Below are positions 33,204-41,670 of a DNA stretch of 41,670 bases, in pieces. The DNA comes from Candidatus Latescibacterota bacterium. GTDB taxonomy: Bacteria; Krumholzibacteriota; Krumholzibacteriia; Krumholzibacteriales; Krumholzibacteriaceae. The position numbers and the translations under genes are program-made. The stretch covers positions 1 to 41,670 of the forward strand of contig JAHOYU010000012.1 of assembly GCA_019038625.1 (NCBI GenBank), written 5' to 3'. The first letter of the stretch is position 1; every line of letters starts with the position of its first letter. The notes below the pieces were generated by a model. It ran no database searches and was not told the DNA's origin. It was given only the letters and a program-made list of their open reading frames with translations.

Positions 33204-34475
33204 TTACGCCTCGTTCTCTGATCCGGTCGCGGCGATTGTTCCGTCAGTCGTCTCTGCTTCATTCCGCTTGAAGAGGTCGGTAATCAGGATCGCAGCGAAA
33301 ATGATCAGCATCGGTTCGATCATCAATCTGTACCTCACCTTGAAGATCGCAAGGATAGTTATGAAGACCACATAGCTGATCGTCATTCGGAATATGATAG
33401 AGTTACGGCTGTCTCTGAGTCTCAGCATACCGATCAGTCCCGCGATCATCACTGGCAGCCAGGCATATTCGATGATCTTGTGTACGTTCCTGTTCTCGGG
33501 GACAAGTCTGACCATGACGAAGCTATCCCATCCCCGGGTCACGAAAACAGCTGCCTTGTTGTAGACTATATCAAGTGTTTCCCACTTGTTCTTCTTGATG
33601 AAATCCGCTGCTCCGCGGAGATACCGTCCGCTGGACAGGTCCCTGCTTCCGAGTTTAGTCTGCCGCATCTCGTAGCTTCGCACCCCTGTCGCTTTCTCAT
33701 TGTACGATTTGTACAGAGCGAGCGCTGCTCTGTTTGACACCTTGCCGGTCGCGAGTCCGACGACCATGAGCGGCAGTACGACGATTGCTGTCGCGGTGAC
33801 GAACAGAAGTTTCTTCTTTACTCCTGTGAAGATTCCTGGCCAGAAATACAGGAACGGAGGCCTGAACGCGCATCCCGCGAACAGGATCAGGGCAGCGGCG
33901 ACCGATCTTTTCCTCCCGGAGGAGGGATGGACCAATGCTGCCATCAGCAGAACGACGAACAACAGGCTGACAGATTCGGTCAGGGTGGTAAGGTTGTAGA
34001 TGATAAAGTTCGGATAGATCGCGGCAATCGCGGCGGCGACTATGCCGGTTGCCCTGTCCCTGACGCGAGCTGTGACATAATAGATCCCGAAGACGGTCAG
34101 AGTGCTGAGAAGTGCCTGTATTAAGAAGATTGCTTTATAGTTCGACTTGCCAAAAATCCCGTACACTGTCTTCAGGAAAAGTGGATACCCTGGCGGGGGA
34201 GATACCCGCGGAGTCTCGAGGGATGTGGCGTGAGCCTTTTTCTTTGTGGAGCCGCGCGCACTTCTTTTTGCCATTGCTTTCTTGTCATATAATCTTTGTC
34301 TCGTCGCTGACTGTGTTTCGATATTCACTGCCGGGGCGTCGTCTCCGAGGGCGATCCTGTTGTATGTGGCCATATCGCTGTAATCGGGGACTGTATCACA
34401 GTCAAGCGCCGTATAGACACGTATTGCTGCCGCGGCAAGGATTGTTATGATGAGAATGGTCTTCCAGGGTCGCAT
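33204..34475 (-). CDS. GT-C type membrane glycosyltransferase-like protein (first of a tandem pair)
   Basis: The 423-residue protein has about nine or ten hydrophobic helices. The first loop holds VPDYSDMATYNRIAL, equivalent to the acidic site of GT39-like enzymes, and then an unusual basic stretch (residues about 60-88, KKAMAKRSARGSTKKKAHA) before the conserved SPPPGYPLFLK. TLTESVSLLF, VTRGWDSF and KVRYRLMIEPMLIIFA align with parts of the downstream gene. The start ATG 34475 is chosen over TTG 34487 (both have weak ribosome sites). The pair forms a two-gene unit separated by six bases. Its substrate is unknown; a role in surface glycan or protein glycosylation is inference. Confidence 0.74.
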   Translation of the reverse strand: MRPWKTILIITILAAAAIRVYTALDCDTVPDYSDMATYNRIALGDDAPAVNIETQSATRQRLYDKKAMAKRSARGSTKKKAHATSLETPRVSPPPGYPLFLKTVYGIFGKSNYKAIFLIQALLSTLTVFGIYYVTARVRDRATGIVAAAIAAIYPNFIIYNLTTLTESVSLLFVVLLMAALVHPSSGRKRSVAAALILFAGCAFRPPFLYFWPGIFTGVKKKLLFVTATAIVVLPLMVVGLATGKVSNRAALALYKSYNEKATGVRSYEMRQTKLGSRDLSSGRYLRGAADFIKKNKWETLDIVYNKAAVFVTRGWDSFVMVRLVPENRNVHKIIEYAWLPVMIAGLIGMLRLRDSRNSIIFRMTISYVVFITILAIFKVRYRLMIEPMLIIFAAILITDLFKRNEAETTDGTIAATGSENEA

Positions 34476-34632
34476 CGTCCATTCCAACAGGATTGGTGTC
34501 CAGAAGGTTCCCGCCGATCAAAGTACTCGGACAGGGCGGTTCCGATAGCAGGAAATCTAAAGGAAATCGGAGGCTGTGTCAACCAGGGTACAGGATTTGA
34601 TGACCTGATGGCTGTGGATCTTCAGAGCTTGT

Positions 34633-34664
34633 AAAAAAGGCCCCTCCATGAGTGAGGGGCCTTT
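34633..34664 (-). terminator. Rho-independent terminator after the tricorn protease gene
   Basis: AAAGGCCCCTC and GAGGGGCCTTT form a perfect 11-bp stem with a seven-base loop, and six T residues follow on the minus strand. It lies 82 bases after the tricorn stop. Confidence 0.92.
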
Positions 34665-34745
34665 CTCCGCAGGCTTCCGTTGCTGCTCAGCACGGAACCC
34701 GAGTAGCGCAGATGATCCTGCTGCCAAACTATGTATATCCAGAGC

Positions 34746-37700
34746 CTAACTTCTGTCAGGATCTTTCGGCGTCGAAGGATATTTTTTCGCCGGAGGATCC
34801 TTCTTTATCTGTTCCATCAGATATTCAACGGCCTTTTCGAGCTGCGGGTCGTGGCCGTCGACCACAAGGTCGGGCCGGTTGTCGACTTCGATGTCGGGAG
34901 CGACACCGATCCTCTCCACATCCCATTCACCGTCCATGTTGATGAATCCGATCGAGGGCATCGAGATAAATCCGCCGTCGAGTAGCGGGATGCCCCGGTC
35001 ATATCCGACAAGGCCGCCCCAGGTCTTCATTCCAACGAGGGGACCGAGGCCCGCCTGTTTGAAATAGTAGGGGAAGGCATCTCCGCCGGAACCTGCGTAT
35101 CCATTGATGATACATGCCAGATGACCCTTGACCGCAGTCACGGGAATTTCCATGGGTTTGCGATCGCGGCGCTTGAATGTGTTCGTCATCTTCTGTCCGA
35201 GCTTGTTGATGAAATAGTTCGGTATCCAGCCGCCACTGTTGTAGCGTACATCGACGACTATCCCGTCCATGCCGGCCTGCGGGAAGAAGTATTTGCCGAA
35301 CTCCATCAGGCCCTGGACATTGGTGTCGGGTACGTGGAGATAGCCGATCTTTCCGCCGCTTGCCTTGAGGACCTTCTGCCTGTTCGACTCTATCCAGTCA
35401 GCGTAGCGCAGATTGGTGTCGTTGCGCAGAGGCTCGATAGTATATTCTTTCGCGTCCTCATCCGATGCGTTCTTGCCGACCTTGATCACGATCTGGTGGC
35501 CGGCGGTATTCTCAAGCAACTCGTGGACGTTTGTCGGGTAGACAAGTTCCCTGCCATTGATCTCGAGCAGGTAATCGCCCTCTGCCACATTGATCCCGGC
35601 CTGGGCCAGAGGTGCCAGGAACCGGCCGTCCCAGTTCCTTCCTGTATAGATCTTCGAGAACTTGTAGAGCCCTGTCTTCTTGTCGATCTCGAAGTCACAA
35701 CCGAGATATCCACCGCCAATGAGCGGACTTCTCGGCCCGGGAGCCCTTCCGCCGCCTATGTAGGCGTGACCTACGTTCAGCTCACCCTGGAGCTCGCCGA
35801 GAACATAGTTGAGGTCGCCCCTGCTTGTAAGGTAGGGCAGGAAGACTTCATAACGTTTTTTGATCTTTTTCCAGTTGACTCCATGCATGTTTTCCACATA
35901 GAAGAAGTCGCGTTCGAGTCTCCAGGCTTCATAGAAGATCTGGCGCCATTCGGCAGCCGGATCGGTCTTCATCTGAAGATTCGTGCTTATACTTTCGTCG
36001 CCTATCTTCTTGCCTGCGGCAACGTCTATGATGCCGAAACTTCCGCCGGGACCAGCATAGAGTATCTTGTTTCCCGAGGAAGATATCGCCCATCCGTTGA
36101 TTCCGGAGATAATCGTCTTTTCCTCGCGCTCTTTCAGGTCGAAGTATTTCAGTGCTCCACCGTTGGCGCCTGCGTCGGTAAAGGAGATCACTCCAGCGTT
36201 CGGAGGGAACTCTCCGTAGATGACCTTGCCGGAGATGGCAGTAAGGCCACCGAAATTACCTGATCCGATCGGAAGGGATATGGCTCGGGATTCGAGCCCT
36301 GCGATATCGATTTCGAGTTCTTTATCCTCTTTCTCTTCTTCGTCTTTTTTCTCGTCATCCTTGTCGTCTTCTTTGTCCGCTTTGTCTTTGTCTCCATCTT
36401 CCTTTTCGTCTTCCTTCACTTCGATCTCGTCACTCTCCGGGGCGAGAGGAGAGGGAGTGTCGGCCTTCAGGGTTGTGACGCAGACCGTGGTCGGTGAGAC
36501 GAATTCCCATCCCATTTCGAAATTCCTGAACCTGATGTTGATTGTACGGTCGGTGAGGAAATAGAGATATTTCCCATCAGGATCGAATGATGGTGAATAA
36601 TCGTTGTACAGGTCGCTCGTAGCCTGGAACTTCTCGTCTTTCGTCAGGCTGTAGAGATATACCGACGAGAAGTTGTTGTCGCCGATCTTCGAGTAGGTGA
36701 TCCACTTGCTGTCGGCTGACCATGAGAAATCTCGCAGGTCACCGTACTCGTTCCGGTCGATCTTCGTGATCTTTTTTGATTCGACATCGAGGCAGTAGAG
36801 CCAGCTAAGTTGATCGAAGAAGGCTATATGCTTACTGTCAGGAGACCAGAGCATGCCCAGGGGGTAGTTCTCTCCGATTTTGGTGATCTGTTCTTCTTTG
36901 CCTGTCCCGTCAGGTTTTGTCAGATAGAGTTCGTATTCTCCGGTCCGGTCGGAGAAGTAGGCGACCCAATTGCCGTCCGGTGAAAACGCGGGGCTGCGTT
37001 CGCGGATTCCCGGAGTCTTTGTAAGATTGCGTACTTCTCCTTTTTTGGCCGGAACCGTAAAGATATCACCCCTGGCGCCGAACATGGCGCGCTTGCCCGA
37101 TGAGGAGAGATCGAAACTGTTGATGAGGTTCCCAGCGTTTATATAGGCTTCCCTCTTCAGGTTGTGTTCGGAGGGGACGTTAATATTGAGCCTGGCCGTT
37201 TTTTCGGTCTTAAGGTCGAGTACATATAGATAACCGGCGTTCTCGTAAATAATGCGGTCGTCGCCAAGGCTCGGCCATTTGACGTCGTATTCGTCGTGGT
37301 CGGTGATCTTGCGTATCTGTTTCGTGTCAAGGTCGTAGCAGAAGATATTCATTGTGTGGTCGCGGTCCGATATGAAGTAAATAGTGTTTCCGTACCACAT
37401 CGGGAAGGCGTCTGTGCCTTCGTATTCGGTGAGTTTTTCGGCCTTGTTCTTTTTAAAGTCGTATGTCCATATATTCTGTTCCATACCGCCACGGTATCGT
37501 TTCCATGTGCGGAACTCGCGGGACATCCGGTTGTAAGCGATCTTCTTGCCGTCAGGGGAGTAGCTGGTAAGCTGTCCCTCGAAGAGAGGCAGGACTTCCG
37601 GGTAGCCGCCCTTTGAGTCTATCGTATAGAGCCTGGCGTATCTTGGGCCCGGATTGGTCTTGGTGTCCTTGTTGCTTCTGAAAAGGACCTTTTTCCCTGA

Positions 37701-38054
37701 AGGATGCCAGTCGAGGACCATGTCAGCCTTGGGATGCCAGGTCAGTCGCTTCGGGACACCGCCGGCTGCGGGAATAGTATATACATCGAAGTTGCCGTCG
37801 TAACTGGCAGAAAAAGCCACGGTCTTCCCGTCAGGCGAGAATTTAGCGTATGCCTCTCCACCGATATGCGTAGTCAGGCGGGTGGCCGTCCCTCCGCTGG
37901 TGGGGGCTGTCCAGAGGTCTCCTGCATATGAGAAGACGATCATGTCCCCGTAAATGTCGGGGCGACGCATCAGACGGCTTTCGTCAGCCGCAAAGACAGT
38001 GTTTGCAACGAGTAAAAACGAAAGTGTCAGAGCGATAAGTACTCTTTTACCCAT
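34746..38054 (-). CDS. Secreted tricorn-type protease (S41 family)
   Basis: Tricorn proteases cut oligopeptides from upstream degradation into short peptides. The 1102-residue product starts at ATG 38054 (AAGGAG seven bases upstream) with a signal peptide (cleavage near VFAADE), so unlike archaeal tricorn it is exported. Residues about 30-540 are two beta-propellers with many SPDG/DRT repeats. A charged linker (about 545-590, almost only Asp, Glu and Lys) follows, then a C1/PDZ/C2 core: His763 in NVGHAYIGGG, a PDZ segment near GDYLLEINGRELV, nucleophile Ser989 in NGYAGSGGDAF and the Glu region DGEWDVERIGVAPD. Length and domain order are those of the family. It is a single-gene unit with its own terminator. 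Confidence 0.94.
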   Translation of the reverse strand: MGKRVLIALTLSFLLVANTVFAADESRLMRRPDIYGDMIVFSYAGDLWTAPTSGGTATRLTTHIGGEAYAKFSPDGKTVAFSASYDGNFDVYTIPAAGGVPKRLTWHPKADMVLDWHPSGKKVLFRSNKDTKTNPGPRYARLYTIDSKGGYPEVLPLFEGQLTSYSPDGKKIAYNRMSREFRTWKRYRGGMEQNIWTYDFKKNKAEKLTEYEGTDAFPMWYGNTIYFISDRDHTMNIFCYDLDTKQIRKITDHDEYDVKWPSLGDDRIIYENAGYLYVLDLKTEKTARLNINVPSEHNLKREAYINAGNLINSFDLSSSGKRAMFGARGDIFTVPAKKGEVRNLTKTPGIRERSPAFSPDGNWVAYFSDRTGEYELYLTKPDGTGKEEQITKIGENYPLGMLWSPDSKHIAFFDQLSWLYCLDVESKKITKIDRNEYGDLRDFSWSADSKWITYSKIGDNNFSSVYLYSLTKDEKFQATSDLYNDYSPSFDPDGKYLYFLTDRTINIRFRNFEMGWEFVSPTTVCVTTLKADTPSPLAPESDEIEVKEDEKEDGDKDKADKEDDKDDEKKDEEEKEDKELEIDIAGLESRAISLPIGSGNFGGLTAISGKVIYGEFPPNAGVISFTDAGANGGALKYFDLKEREEKTIISGINGWAISSSGNKILYAGPGGSFGIIDVAAGKKIGDESISTNLQMKTDPAAEWRQIFYEAWRLERDFFYVENMHGVNWKKIKKRYEVFLPYLTSRGDLNYVLGELQGELNVGHAYIGGGRAPGPRSPLIGGGYLGCDFEIDKKTGLYKFSKIYTGRNWDGRFLAPLAQAGINVAEGDYLLEINGRELVYPTNVHELLENTAGHQIVIKVGKNASDEDAKEYTIEPLRNDTNLRYADWIESNRQKVLKASGGKIGYLHVPDTNVQGLMEFGKYFFPQAGMDGIVVDVRYNSGGWIPNYFINKLGQKMTNTFKRRDRKPMEIPVTAVKGHLACIINGYAGSGGDAFPYYFKQAGLGPLVGMKTWGGLVGYDRGIPLLDGGFISMPSIGFINMDGEWDVERIGVAPDIEVDNRPDLVVDGHDPQLEKAVEYLMEQIKKDPPAKKYPSTPKDPDRS

Positions 38055-38192
38055 TTAAGAACTCCTTTCAGGGGTTTCAGCTAGCGTATTCTGAAAACAA
38101 TGATTCGGTTGTATCCGTAGTAAGTAATACTGATTAAGGAGGAAATAGTTTCAATTATTCAGGATTGATTCACGATTTTATTAACAAATCCC

Positions 38193-38774
38193 TCAAATCC
38201 AGGGATACCCATCCCTTTCGACACAGATCCTGCCGCTGCTGCCCTGATAAAGTTCGATCTGAGCTTCAAGGACCTCACCACCATTATTGTAGAGTTCATC
38301 GAATACTATAGTGTAAGTGCCCGGAGTGAGACCCGATATCTCGATCATGACATCATAGAGACAGAGGCAGTCGCACGGTTGGGAATCAGGGCCTTCTTTT
38401 TCCTGGATCGTGATACTGTCTCCTTCGATGACTATATCGACTTCGATCGTCCCCGGACAGCAGTTGAGCGTCAGGTTAGAATGAGTGATCTGCAGGGTTC
38501 CTGAAGTATCGTATAGATACTCGAAACAGTCTTCCGCTGCCACGGGGGAAGTGATCGGAGTTTCGCCGGAATTGCCGGAGGCCTCTCTCAGGGCAGTCGA
38601 TCCCTTGCACCCGGACGCGTGTGACAGGGTCCAGGAAGGTTCCTCTATCCACGATCCCGCCCTCTGGTCATCTCCGCATCCTGTCATGGGAACCGTAACA
38701 AGCGAGACAAGCGTGAGGCATAGGGCCATGGAGATCATCCTGTGCGCTAAGAATGGGAACTTGTGAAAATTCAT
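38193..38774 (-). CDS. Cysteine-rich lipoprotein of unknown function
   Basis: The 193-residue product starts at ATG 38774 (AGGGGGA upstream). The longer frame starts with a TTG that is part of the -35 box at 38841-38846. The signal peptide ends in a lipobox, PMTGCGDD, so the protein should be lipid-anchored. The mature part has many cysteines (SGCKG, AEDCFEY, NCCPG, PCDCLCLY and RICVERDG), probably disulfide pairs, with beta-strand character (TYTIVFDELY). I do not recognise the family. It is transcribed divergently from the AsmA-like gene. Confidence 0.75.
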   Translation of the reverse strand: MNFHKFPFLAHRMISMALCLTLVSLVTVPMTGCGDDQRAGSWIEEPSWTLSHASGCKGSTALREASGNSGETPITSPVAAEDCFEYLYDTSGTLQITHSNLTLNCCPGTIEVDIVIEGDSITIQEKEGPDSQPCDCLCLYDVMIEISGLTPGTYTIVFDELYNNGGEVLEAQIELYQGSSGRICVERDGYPWI

Positions 38775-38817
38775 CGTAATCCCCCTTGATTGTTTATTTG
38801 ATATCACTCCCTGTAAA

Positions 38818-38846
38818 AAGATAGTCGATTTTATCGGTGCAGTCAA
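38818..38846 (-). promoter_or_regulatory. Sigma-70 promoter of the Cys-rich lipoprotein gene
   Basis: On the minus strand TTGACT (38846-38841) and TATCTT (38823-38818) are separated by 17 bases. The start of transcription would be near 38811, 37 bases before the ATG. It points away from the AsmA-like promoter, with 21 bases between the two -35 boxes. Confidence 0.6.
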
Positions 38847-38867
38847 TACGACTCGGCAGTAAAAGTT

Positions 38868-38896
38868 TTGATATCCAACCCCCGTTGCGATAGAGT
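38868..38896 (+). promoter_or_regulatory. Candidate sigma-70 promoter of the AsmA-like gene
   Basis: TTGATA at 38868-38873 and TAGAGT at 38891-38896 have a 17-base spacer. It ends 33 bases before the AsmA-like start and is divergent to the lipoprotein promoter. Confidence 0.5.
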
Positions 38897-38929
38897 AAGT
38901 CCCGGCTGATAACGAAAGAGGTGTTTAAG

Positions 38930-41473
38930 ATGAAAAGTAGAAATAAGAAGGGGCTGATCGCTCTGACGGTGATAGCCGTTCTGATAATCGCGGTCAGCGT
39001 CACACTGCGCATGATGCTTTCCAGGGACAGGCTTGTCGCCCTTATTGTGCCTCGTATCGAGGAGGCTGTCGATGCGAGCATCAGCATAGGAGATATAGGA
39101 ATCAGATTTCCATTCGGTTTCGGAGTGAATGTATCTGACCTGTCGTTTGAAAAGACTCTTCCTGGTTCCGGAGATCTCAGCGTCAATGCGGCGAGGACGT
39201 CGGTAAATGTCTCGTTGATGAGTCTCGTAAGGAAACGCCCGAATATAGAAAAGGTAGATGTCGAGGATGCCGTGATCGTGTTCTCGGGAACCGGGACAGA
39301 TCCGGGTATCGAGCTTCATGGCGTCAGGGGTAGTTTCTCCATGCAGCCTCGAGACAGTCTGAATGTCATCAATGTAGATCTGAAGATCGGAAAAGTGACC
39401 GTCAAAGGAATCGGGGAAGATGGGGAATTCAGGATCGAGGATGTCGGGATCAAGGCAGGCATTGTGGCTCCACCCGATTTTAATTCGATAGATCTGACAG
39501 AATCTGTCATAAAGATCGGTGATAATATCAGCGCTGACCTGACAGCTGAGATAGAAGACCTGTCGGGCCAGGGACTGTTTTCATTCAGCTTGTCCGGCAG
39601 AGAGATGGATCTGCCAGCATTGATCGAGTGGGCACTCGGAACAGGAGTCCTGGAACAGGCAGGACCTGCGGGGAGAGGAATATCGATCGACACATTGCCG
39701 GTCAAGATCTCTTCCGGCACATTGGCGGTGTCGGCTGGGGGCAGTGGTTCACTTCAGAATGCTTCTGTCGCTGCGCTGAAAGGGAGCGCCGTCTTAAAGG
39801 GTCTTGCGGGGACTCACGTCGCGACGGGCCTGCCATTCAGTGTAGATGGGGAGGTAAGTTTCGCCGGAGATGAAGTGTGGGGCGATGACCTTACCCTGAA
39901 GTCAGGAAATTCCAGCATAATAAATAAGCTGAAGGTGAAGCTAGGGACTGACATGAAGCCTGTAAAGGCAGAAATCGTTTCGGAGTATATTCTCGATCTC
40001 GGCGAACTGGCTGCCGCTGTCCCGGGGGACGGTGGTATTGAGATGGCTGGAACGGCAGAAGGAAAAATCGTACTTGGCGGGAAAACTTCTACGCTGAATA
40101 ATCTGTTCCCTGGCGGCCCGGGCAGACTGGACGCATCGATGATAAGAAGAGCGTGGAAAGATGTCGGCCTGGATGGACAGCTTGCTCTGAAGGGAGGCGC
40201 TATCAGGATAGAGGGCGAGGAGCTCGATCTGTCCGGAATCGGGATAGAGTGCGGGATCAGGGGGGGCAGCATCGAATCGGTGAAAGGCGCATGGATGATC
40301 GATGGAAAGGCCTGGTCTGTCAATGGATCGATGCAGGACATCTTCCCATGTCTGTCGGAGATGATGCTTCTTGCTATGGTGGCTGAGGGTAGTGGAGATG
40401 AGGATACCGCGAGTAAAGGAGCCTCCGGGGAAATCGGGTCGACGGGCGTTTTGCTGGATTCGATTCATAACAGACCTGCTGTAACCCTGGAACTGAACGG
40501 GCAATGTTTTGACGCCAGGCCGTTTCAGACGAAAGAAAAACAGGCTGTGGACACTCGAAAAGAGGCCGATGCTGGCGGGACGACAGGAGACCGCGGGGCA
40601 TCGTCAGGGGAAAACAGTCTTTCGGGCGCCGCACCCTTTTTGTTGAACACTCATTTTTCTGCCACGCTTGATACATTGATAACAGAAAAGGCTGTTTTTA
40701 CTTCAATCAGAACAGAGGGCAATATAGATAACGGAAGGATTCACGCGAATTCGATCGACTTGAAGTATGCCGGAGGTAGTGGGGCAGGTAAGGCTGATAT
40801 CGATCTCAGGAGTGCCCCTTGCGTAAGCTCGGATTTCGACATTGATTTCAAGGAGATACAGGCAGACAGGGCACTGATGGGAATCCACAATATGGGCTCC
40901 CTGGTCAAGGGCGTATTTTCTTTTAAGGCTGCGGGTGATCTGTTGTCGGGGCCTGGAATCGATCCTGTGAAATATATTACGGTCTCTGGAGACGCTTCTT
41001 CGACGAGTGGGATGGTCGACCTGACGTCGTTTATCGCTCCACTCTCTGGTGTGGCGGCTATTGATCTGTCCCGGCTCCAGAAGGTCGATTTCAAATCCTG
41101 GACCGGAAGCTATTTCATAAGGAACGGGAGATTTGGGACAGAGGACTGGAAGATCGCTTCGAGAAGTGGAGACTGGGACATAAAGGGCTCATTCGGTTTC
41201 GATGGTTCGCTTGACTACAGGGCGCGTCTGGTCATTCCTCCCGCAGCACAGAAGGAGATGAAGGATCTCAAGAAGTACGGTGATCTCGTGGACCTGTTCA
41301 TGGATGAAAGTGGCAACCTTGTGCTTGATCTTGATGTGGGAGGCTCAGCAAAATCGCCGAAGATCCGTCTTGACCAGTCCGCGGCGAAAGCGAAGGCGGG
41401 TCAGAAACTGATGGACAGCCTGAAGGATGGCACTGTCGACAAATTGAAAGACCTGTTCAAGAAAAAAAAATAG
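38930..41473 (+). CDS. AsmA-family envelope protein
   Basis: AsmA-like proteins are anchored by one N-terminal helix and form long beta-structures across the periplasm, thought to help lipid transport and outer-membrane assembly. The 847-residue product starts at ATG 38930 (AGAGG eight bases upstream; GTG 38921 is an alternative) with a basic end and a helix (GLIALTVIAVLIIAVSV). It then shows the AsmA start pattern (VPRIEEAVDASISIGDIGIRFPFGFGV, given in parts: VPRIEEAV and ISIGDIGIRF) and long stretches of alternating strands, with a C-terminal AsmA_2-like part (ATSG-like SSTSGMVDL, SYFIRNGRF, GSFGFDGSLDYRARL) and a lysine-rich end. A low-complexity region lies near residues 545-575. A strong terminator follows. 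Confidence 0.8.
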   Translation: MKSRNKKGLIALTVIAVLIIAVSVTLRMMLSRDRLVALIVPRIEEAVDASISIGDIGIRFPFGFGVNVSDLSFEKTLPGSGDLSVNAARTSVNVSLMSLVRKRPNIEKVDVEDAVIVFSGTGTDPGIELHGVRGSFSMQPRDSLNVINVDLKIGKVTVKGIGEDGEFRIEDVGIKAGIVAPPDFNSIDLTESVIKIGDNISADLTAEIEDLSGQGLFSFSLSGREMDLPALIEWALGTGVLEQAGPAGRGISIDTLPVKISSGTLAVSAGGSGSLQNASVAALKGSAVLKGLAGTHVATGLPFSVDGEVSFAGDEVWGDDLTLKSGNSSIINKLKVKLGTDMKPVKAEIVSEYILDLGELAAAVPGDGGIEMAGTAEGKIVLGGKTSTLNNLFPGGPGRLDASMIRRAWKDVGLDGQLALKGGAIRIEGEELDLSGIGIECGIRGGSIESVKGAWMIDGKAWSVNGSMQDIFPCLSEMMLLAMVAEGSGDEDTASKGASGEIGSTGVLLDSIHNRPAVTLELNGQCFDARPFQTKEKQAVDTRKEADAGGTTGDRGASSGENSLSGAAPFLLNTHFSATLDTLITEKAVFTSIRTEGNIDNGRIHANSIDLKYAGGSGAGKADIDLRSAPCVSSDFDIDFKEIQADRALMGIHNMGSLVKGVFSFKAAGDLLSGPGIDPVKYITVSGDASSTSGMVDLTSFIAPLSGVAAIDLSRLQKVDFKSWTGSYFIRNGRFGTEDWKIASRSGDWDIKGSFGFDGSLDYRARLVIPPAAQKEMKDLKKYGDLVDLFMDESGNLVLDLDVGGSAKSPKIRLDQSAAKAKAGQKLMDSLKDGTVDKLKDLFKKKK

Positions 41474-41494
41474 GATTGCCTGCACGAATAGAAA

Positions 41495-41552
41495 AAGCCC
41501 CCCGGGAGCAGCGGTCAGAACCGCGTTTCCCAAGGGGGCTTGTTTTCTTTTT
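41495..41552. terminator. Bidirectional rho-independent terminator
   Basis: AAGCCCCC (41495-41502) and GGGGGCTT (41534-41541) close a hairpin with inner stems GGGA/TCCC and GCGGT/ACCGC. T-rich sequence follows on the plus strand (TGTTTTCTTTTTC) and a T5 run on the minus strand, so it can serve both the AsmA-like gene and a convergent gene. Confidence 0.88.
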
Positions 41553-41564
41553 CTATCTCTTCAT

Positions 41565-41670
41565 CTATTCCGTAGGATAGTTGAGAGCAGAGCTGCGTCC
41601 ATCGACCTCAATGATCGATTTGGCATCATCACAGCTAGAGATGATCGGGCGCGTGCGATCAGTATCAGGA
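41565..41670 (-). CDS. Possible C-terminal end of a minus-strand gene cut by the window edge
   Basis: A minus-strand frame is open from the window edge to a TAG at 41567-41565 and would end AKSIIEVDGRSSALNYPTE. It stops 13 bases before the bidirectional terminator, which fits a real gene end. But only 34 codons are visible, another frame of the same strand is also open (ending LSTILRNR), and no family can be recognised. Confidence 0.35.
   Translation of the reverse strand, partial: PDTDRTRPIISSCDDAKSIIEVDGRSSALNYPTE

Noticed and set aside
35121-36263. A 380-codon plus-strand frame inside the tricorn gene
   Set aside because: It lies fully antisense to a protein with all tricorn motifs, has no recognisable domain, and is explained by codon bias of the real gene.
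1-41670. CRISPR arrays, tRNA or rRNA genes, transposons or phage genes
   Set aside because: I saw no spaced direct repeats, tRNA-like cloverleaf with conserved TTCGANTC arm, rRNA segments, transposase motifs or integrase in the gaps or in coding frames.

Overview
The window looks like a chromosome segment of a Gram-negative, didermic bacterium, probably a member of the Fibrobacteres-Chlorobi-Bacteroidetes superphylum or a related candidate phylum of the Krumholzibacteriota, Eisenbacteria or Latescibacteria kind. The evidence is a gingipain-like C25 protease with a C-terminal QPNPFNP-type tail of the FlgD-like or type IX secretion kind, a DUF5916 outer-membrane protein, secreted tricorn and S9 peptidases, and an exosortase/PEP-CTERM locus. 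Composition and codon use look even throughout. I see no insertion sequence, phage gene, CRISPR array, rRNA or tRNA. The taxonomic placement is inference.

Layout. Positions 1-7668 (+): the end of an SppA protease gene, a hybrid histidine kinase, a secreted S9 peptidase, a gamma-glutamyltransferase and an IscU-like scaffold. Positions 7763-9867 (-): a POT-family peptide transporter and a lipoprotein. Positions 9982-19072 (-): a PEP-CTERM/exosortase island with, in transcription order, a PEP-CTERM protein, exosortase, EpsI, an unrecognised membrane protein, a TPR lipoprotein, PrsK, PrsR and an FHA protein. Positions 19335-27007 (-): a secreted Ser/Arg-rich protein, a DUF5916 protein, type I glutamine synthetase and the C25 protease. 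Positions 27160-31987 (+): an alginate-export-like porin, a 47-residue membrane peptide coupled to a sodium:solute symporter, and an AbgT-family transporter. Positions 31989-38774 (-): two tandem GT-C-type membrane proteins, a tricorn protease and a Cys-rich lipoprotein. From 38930 (+) there is an AsmA-like protein, then a strong terminator and perhaps the tail of a minus-strand gene.

The most interesting part is the exosortase island. Three sequences with -24/-12 (sigma-54) architecture, each with GG and GC exactly 12 bases apart, lie just upstream of the PEP-CTERM gene, the exosortase operon and the FHA gene. The operon ends in prsK-prsR, and PrsR is a sigma-54 activator of the family known to accompany PEP-CTERM systems. 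This suggests one self-regulated unit that controls the substrate, the sorting machinery and an FHA protein. The operon also holds two proteins I cannot assign (a six-helix membrane protein and a TPR lipoprotein), joined to their neighbours by start-stop contacts. No exopolysaccharide genes lie in the window.

Much of the rest fits a peptide-feeding lifestyle: exported proteases (S9, C25, tricorn), gamma-glutamyltransferase, a peptide transporter, a symporter, an AbgT carrier and glutamine synthetase.
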